This document shows positions 18,138-22,297 of a stretch of DNA of 22,297 bases, piece after piece; positions within the stretch are counted from its first letter, which is position 1, and each line of letters opens with the position of its first letter. Below the pieces are notes generated by a model that had not been told where the DNA came from, did not search any database, and saw only the letters and a list, made by a program, of their open reading frames with translations. Source of the DNA: a virus; the IMG/VR virus record IMGVR_UViG_3300046460_000401, positions 1-22,297 of that record; one strand, written 5' to 3'. The position numbers were made by a program, and so were the translations under genes.

Positions 18138-20132
18138 ATGTCCTTAGAAATGTCGAACGGTGCGACGGTGTACCGCGAAGCGTATTTCCGTGGGCAGCGA
18201 CCAGAGCCAGATGTCTGGATTGATCAGTGGGCCGACGAGTACATGCGCATCCCGCGCGACACCGGTGCGGCCGAGCCTGGTCAATACCACACTTCGCGTA
18301 CCCCCTATGCGCGTGAGCCTATGCGCTGTCTGTCACCAGCCCACCCGTGCAAGCGGGTGGTGACTATGGTGGCTTCGCAGCTGATGAAAACGCAGATCGC
18401 CTTGAACTGGATCGGCGGCCTGATCCATATGGCCCCGTCCAACATCCTCACGTTGTTGCCAAGTCTGGGGTTGGCCAAGCGGGTATCGTCGCGGATTGGT
18501 AAAACCATCAAGGCTACGCCGGTTCTGCGTGAGCGCGTGGCGTCCAACCGCTCGCGAGATGCGCGCAACACCATGGACACGAAGGAGTTCGAGGGCGGTT
18601 CGCTGTACATCACCACGGCCGGTTCTGCGGCCAACCTGGCGGAGCTTTCCGCACGCTACATCTACGGTGACGAAGTTGATCGCTGGAGTGTGGACGTGGG
18701 TGAAGAGGGCGACCCGGTCGAACTGGCCGAGACGCGCGGCAGTACGTTCGGCCGTAACGCCAAATTTTATTTTTCCAGTTCGCCGACGATCAGGGGGGCG
18801 TCACGGATCGCTGATCTGTTTGAGGTCAGCGATCAGCGTTACTACTACGTGCCGTGTCCAACCTGTGAACACATGCAGGTTCTGGAGTGGGAGCGGTTGC
18901 ATTACTCGGCGGATTATCAGGTTGTGCATTACCAATGTGCCGGCCCCGACTGCGACGTGCTGATCGAGGAGCGCTATAAGGGCGAGATGCTCGCGAAAGG
19001 GGAGTGGCGATCACACACCCAAGGCGATGGCGAAACCATTGGTTTTAACTTGAACGCGTTGTACTCGCCGCCTGGCTGGACGGGTTGGGCCTCGTTGGCC
19101 AAGCAATTCGAGAAGGCTAAAAAGGCTCAGGCCAAAGGCGATCTGGAGCCGATGCAGGTGTTTTATAACACCCGTCTGGCAAAGGTCTGGGATAGCGCTC
19201 AGGAGCAAACCTCAGCCGATGTGCTGAGGGATCGGGCTCGACTGGAAAGCTACGGGCTTGGCTCAATGCCTGAGGGCGTGTTGATGCTGACCGCTTCTGT
19301 TGACACCCAAGCCAACCGTCTGGAACTGATGGTGATGGGGTGGGGTGTCGGCATGGAACGCTGGGTGGTCGACTTCCAAGTGATCAACGGCGACCCCGCA
19401 GATGAGCGCACCTGGGCGGCGCTGGATGAGTTACTCAAGGCCCGTTACCGACACCCTTGTGGTGCTGAGCTGATCATCATGGCTACTGCAGTCGACTCCG
19501 GTGGTAACCATACGGACGAGGTCTATCAGTTCTGTCGTATTCGCCGCTGGCGCAGCGTGTTCGCCATCAAGGGCGCGAGCAAGCGGGGCCGGCCGGTGAT
19601 CGCGCAGCGACCTTCGATGGTCGACGTGACGTGGAAAGGCCTGACTGAACGGCATGGCGCCGAGCTTTGGATTGTTGGTACCGACACGGCGAAGGACTGG
19701 ATCTACAACCGCTATGTGTTCGACACCGGCCCGGGGGCGCTGCACCTTGCCAACGACCTGCCGGATGACTTTTTCGCTCAGTGCGTGGCTGAGCGCAAAG
19801 TCACCCGTTACGTCAGGGGGCATAAGCGCATCGAATGGACAAAGGGCAAGGCCGAGCGCAACGAAGCGCTTGATCTGTTGGTGTACAACCTGGCCATGGC
19901 CCATTACCTCGGCATCAATCGCTACCAAGATCACGATTGGTCGCGGATTCGGCAGGCGGTCTACCAGTCGGTTTCGGGCGACAGTGTCCAGCCCGTTCAG
20001 AGCGAACGGCTCAGTCGGCCAGTCGTAACACCGGCAGCGCCACAGGCGCCGCAACCAGCCGTGAAATCACGTCCGCCAACCGCTCCCCCACAACGCCGCA
20101 GTTCCACCAGTGGCTACCTGAAGAGACGCTGA
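18138..20132 (+). CDS. Terminase large subunit GpA
   Basis: A 664-aa protein of the GpA terminase family (PF05876), similar in length to lambda gpA (641 aa). The N-terminal half is the packaging ATPase: WADEYMRIPRDTGAAEPGQY is the family signature, MVASQLMKTQ fills the Walker A position, and YIYGDEVDRW is Walker B. A CPTC ... CAGPDC zinc motif lies at about 235-275. The C-terminal half is the RNase H-like nuclease (TASVDTQANRLELMVMGWG, then ATAVDSGGNHTDEVYQF with acidic residues). It cuts cos and pumps DNA into the prohead. A proline-rich tail (625-660) precedes the stop. Confidence 0.95.
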   Translation: MSLEMSNGATVYREAYFRGQRPEPDVWIDQWADEYMRIPRDTGAAEPGQYHTSRTPYAREPMRCLSPAHPCKRVVTMVASQLMKTQIALNWIGGLIHMAPSNILTLLPSLGLAKRVSSRIGKTIKATPVLRERVASNRSRDARNTMDTKEFEGGSLYITTAGSAANLAELSARYIYGDEVDRWSVDVGEEGDPVELAETRGSTFGRNAKFYFSSSPTIRGASRIADLFEVSDQRYYYVPCPTCEHMQVLEWERLHYSADYQVVHYQCAGPDCDVLIEERYKGEMLAKGEWRSHTQGDGETIGFNLNALYSPPGWTGWASLAKQFEKAKKAQAKGDLEPMQVFYNTRLAKVWDSAQEQTSADVLRDRARLESYGLGSMPEGVLMLTASVDTQANRLELMVMGWGVGMERWVVDFQVINGDPADERTWAALDELLKARYRHPCGAELIIMATAVDSGGNHTDEVYQFCRIRRWRSVFAIKGASKRGRPVIAQRPSMVDVTWKGLTERHGAELWIVGTDTAKDWIYNRYVFDTGPGALHLANDLPDDFFAQCVAERKVTRYVRGHKRIEWTKGKAERNEALDLLVYNLAMAHYLGINRYQDHDWSRIRQAVYQSVSGDSVQPVQSERLSRPVVTPAAPQAPQPAVKSRPPTAPPQRRSSTSGYLKRR

Positions 20133-20133
20133 T

Positions 20134-20340
20134 ATGTCATTTACGAAAAAGCACCTCGACGCGGTTGAGGCGGCCATTGCTCGCGGTGAAAAAACTGTGC
20201 GCTACACCGACCGTACCGTGGAATACCGCACGGTCGATGAACTGCTTAAGGCGCGCGAGGAAATACGCTCGTCGCTGGCCAGCGCCGCCGGGCCACGTTC
20301 GCGCGTGGTTCGGCTGTACCACTCAGGGAAGGGGGTCTGA
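20134..20340 (+). CDS. gpW-like head-tail joining protein
   Basis: A 68-aa protein with the size and pattern of lambda gpW (68 aa): two helices around a beta hairpin, TVRYTDRTVEYRTVDELLKA. gpW sits at the neck of the head after DNA packaging. The order terminase, W, portal, protease matches lambda A-W-B-C. The start follows the terminase stop after one base and its stop overlaps the portal start. Confidence 0.85.
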   Translation: MSFTKKHLDAVEAAIARGEKTVRYTDRTVEYRTVDELLKAREEIRSSLASAAGPRSRVVRLYHSGKGV

Positions 20341-21821
20341 TGGCCCGCCAATTTCCGACGCTGACCCGTAACGGATTTGTGTTGCCGTCCAACATCAAGG
20401 CCAGTTACGAAGGCGCTGGTGAGGGCCGCCGATCCGCTGGCTGGGACGCTCCCGACAACGGGATTAACAGCATCAACACCCCGGCACTGCGCAATTTGCG
20501 GTCGCGCTCCCGGGCAGCGGTTCGCAATGATCCGTATGCCTTCAACGTGATCGACAAGCGCGTCAGCAACCTGATCGGCACGGGCATCACCCCACGGCCA
20601 ACGACCGACGATGAAGCATTGCGCAAACTGCTGCAGGAGCTTTGGGGCGATTGGGTCGATGAGTCTGATGCGGATGATCGCACCGACTTTTATGGCCAGC
20701 AGGCGCTGGTGGCGCGCACGGTGGAAACATCGGGTGAATGCTTTGTTCGTTTGCGTCCTCGCAGTCGGGACGAAGGCTTGGCGGTTCCGCTGCAGTTGCA
20801 GATTCTGGCGCCGGAGTTCGTGCCGCACGACAAATTCGAGAGCACCAAGAGCGGCAACATTATCCGCGCCGGCATCGAGTTCACCCCCGGCGGCAAGCGG
20901 GTAGCGTATTGGATGTACCTGTCGCATCCGCGTGACTCGGCCTCGTTGAACGCCGGCTACAACCAGCTAGTGCGCGTGCCGGCCGCGCAGGTGCTGCACA
21001 TTTTCGAACCGGTGGAGCCAGGACAACTGCGCGGTGTGCCTCGATTGTCGCCGGTGCTCAAACGCCTGCGCAGTCTCGACAATTACGACGACGCGGTGCT
21101 GTTCCGTCAGGAAGTGGCCAACCTGTTTGCTGGCTTTATCAGTCGTCCGGCGCCGGACTCCGGGCAAATGCCACGGGATCCGGTCACCGGCGCTCTGATG
21201 GATCTTGATCGCGACGGGTTCACCCCGATGGTCGCGCTCGAACCCGGCACCATGCAGGAACTCGGGCCGGGTGAGGAGGTTGAGTTTTCCAAACCGCCGG
21301 ACGCGGGTAACAACTACCCAGACTTCATGCGGCAGCAATTGATGGCTGCAGCAGCGGGATCGGGCACGCCTTACGAGATCCTCACCGGCGACATGCGCGG
21401 CATCAACGATCGAGCGCTTCGGGTGGTACTCAACGAGTTTCGGCGCCGCCTGGAACAACTGCAGTTCAGCGTCTACGTGCATCAACTCTGCCGCCCGGTT
21501 CGGGCCGCGTGGATGGACATGGCGGTGCTGTCGGGTGTCTTGGTGCTGGACGATTACGCACAGAAGCGCCGCCAATACCTGCGCACCCGCTGGGTACCAC
21601 AAGGTTGGGCCTACATCCAGCCAGTGCAGGACGTGCAGGCGCGAGCGATGGAGGTTAGAGCCGGTTTTTCGTCGCGCAGCGAGATGGTTTTGCGCACTGG
21701 CTACGACGCCGAAACGGTCGATCTGGAAAACGCTGCCGATCTGGCGCGCGCCACCGCATTGGGCCTCAACTACAACACCCTTGATGCCGTCGAAGACAAC
21801 GACGACAAGGAGCAACCATGA
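20340..21821 (+). CDS. Portal protein, lambda family
   Basis: A 493-aa protein of the lambda-type portal family (PF05136; lambda gpB is 533 aa). Signature stretches are NLRSRSRAAVRNDPYAFNVI near residue 45, ETSGECFVRLR near 135, and MAAAAGSGTPYEILTGDMRG near 340. It forms the dodecameric ring through which DNA enters the head. GGGAAGGGGG lies before ATG 20340. The stop overlaps the ATG of the protease gene (ATGA). Confidence 0.95.
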   Translation: MARQFPTLTRNGFVLPSNIKASYEGAGEGRRSAGWDAPDNGINSINTPALRNLRSRSRAAVRNDPYAFNVIDKRVSNLIGTGITPRPTTDDEALRKLLQELWGDWVDESDADDRTDFYGQQALVARTVETSGECFVRLRPRSRDEGLAVPLQLQILAPEFVPHDKFESTKSGNIIRAGIEFTPGGKRVAYWMYLSHPRDSASLNAGYNQLVRVPAAQVLHIFEPVEPGQLRGVPRLSPVLKRLRSLDNYDDAVLFRQEVANLFAGFISRPAPDSGQMPRDPVTGALMDLDRDGFTPMVALEPGTMQELGPGEEVEFSKPPDAGNNYPDFMRQQLMAAAAGSGTPYEILTGDMRGINDRALRVVLNEFRRRLEQLQFSVYVHQLCRPVRAAWMDMAVLSGVLVLDDYAQKRRQYLRTRWVPQGWAYIQPVQDVQARAMEVRAGFSSRSEMVLRTGYDAETVDLENAADLARATALGLNYNTLDAVEDNDDKEQP

Positions 21822-22297
21822 GCAAAACCGCGAAACCGCGTATTTACAACCGCGCCGGCAAACGCGTCGAGGTACAGGACAAGACCTGGTACGCCGTTCA
21901 TGCCAGCGGCGAGGCCACCGAGCGAGTAATCGAAGTTTTCGTCTATGGCGAGATCGGCGCGTGGGGCATCACTGCCAATCAGTTTGTGCAGGATCTGCGC
22001 GCCATGGATGACGGTTTTTCACCGGTGGTGGCCGCGTTCAACAGCATCGGTGGCGACCTGTTCGACGGGCTGGCCATGCACAACGCGCTGTCGCGGTTGG
22101 GCGAACGCTGCACCGGGCGGATCGATGCACTGGCAGCGAGTGCGGCCAGTGTGGCTGTGTGCGGTGCCCACCGCGTGGTGATCGCTTCCAACGCGATGTT
22201 GATGATCCATAACCCATGGACATACGCCGCCGGTGATGCTGAAGACTTCCGCAAGGTGGCCGACGTTCTCGACCAGACCATGGAAGCCATCATCGCG
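21818..22297 (+). CDS. ClpP-like prohead protease (partial at window end)
   Basis: The first 160 residues of a head maturation protease of the ClpP type (lambda gpC-like position). FNSIGGDLFDGLAMHNAL is the glycine-rich oxyanion strand, LAASAASVAVCG holds the nucleophilic serine and MIHNPW the histidine. It would cleave scaffold and portal during head assembly. The reading frame is open to the right edge. In this family a scaffold or capsid gene usually follows. Confidence 0.9.
   Translation, partial: MSKTAKPRIYNRAGKRVEVQDKTWYAVHASGEATERVIEVFVYGEIGAWGITANQFVQDLRAMDDGFSPVVAAFNSIGGDLFDGLAMHNALSRLGERCTGRIDALAASAASVAVCGAHRVVIASNAMLMIHNPWTYAAGDAEDFRKVADVLDQTMEAIIA

Noticed and set aside
19431-20054. 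207-aa minus-strand ORF antisense to terminase
   Set aside because: Typical high-GC shadow frame opposite a well-supported conserved gene.
1-22297. tRNA genes, rRNA or insertion-sequence transposases
   Set aside because: I found no cloverleaf-like segment, rRNA sequence or transposase on either strand.

Overview
The window looks like the left two thirds of a lambda-like temperate siphophage integrated in a Pseudomonas chromosome. It runs from the integrase stop codon at base 1 to a ClpP-type head protease cut by the right edge. The Pseudomonas assignment is an inference. It rests on family content (a DUF1654 protein, a YejK/NdpA-type nucleoid-associated protein, a phage CII family regulator), codon usage and general gene style. 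No host gene is visible, so species and insertion site cannot be given.

Layout. (1) 1-9731 is the leftward (minus strand) early region: integrase and a DUF4224 protein at the far end, then short phage genes, many broken. A series of accessory genes on the opposite strand is inserted between them (1447, 2108, 3161, 4190, 5519, 6508, 6766, 7439 and 8362). Most of these look AT-richer than the phage backbone. Several are small membrane-anchored proteins, one is a PutAbiC-like putative abortive-infection protein, and one carries a CoiA-like cysteine/histidine module. Three kinds of repeated sequence mark the junctions. (2) 9732-11487 is the immunity region: PL with three operators, a DUF1654 gene under a LexA-box promoter in the position of lambda rex, an S24-type CI repressor read leftward from an apparently leaderless transcript, the OR operators, PR and a 59-aa Cro. 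(3) 11562-16066 is the rightward early operon: CII-like regulator, a DnaT-type replication initiator with iterons inside the gene, a P-like protein, a YbcO/DUF1364 putative nuclease, an unexpected second tyrosine recombinase, a CxxC protein and a Q-type antiterminator. (4) From 16124 come a small exported protein, a strong candidate late promoter followed at once by two terminators (pR'-tR' layout), a holin, a lambda-like cos site, then Nu1-like and GpA terminase, gpW-like joiner, lambda-type portal and ClpP-like protease.

How it would work (inference). In the lysogen CI holds PL and PR off, and the opposite-strand accessory genes can be expressed as lysogenic-conversion or defence genes. DNA damage would cleave CI, lift LexA from the DUF1654 promoter and start PL, PR and replication. 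Q would then let transcription from pR' pass the double terminator into the holin, cos and head genes. PL transcription through the left arm would run antisense to the accessory genes.

The part most worth attention is the left-arm accessory island and its repeated junctions. The phage backbone itself is conventional apart from the second integrase and the broken yejK gene.
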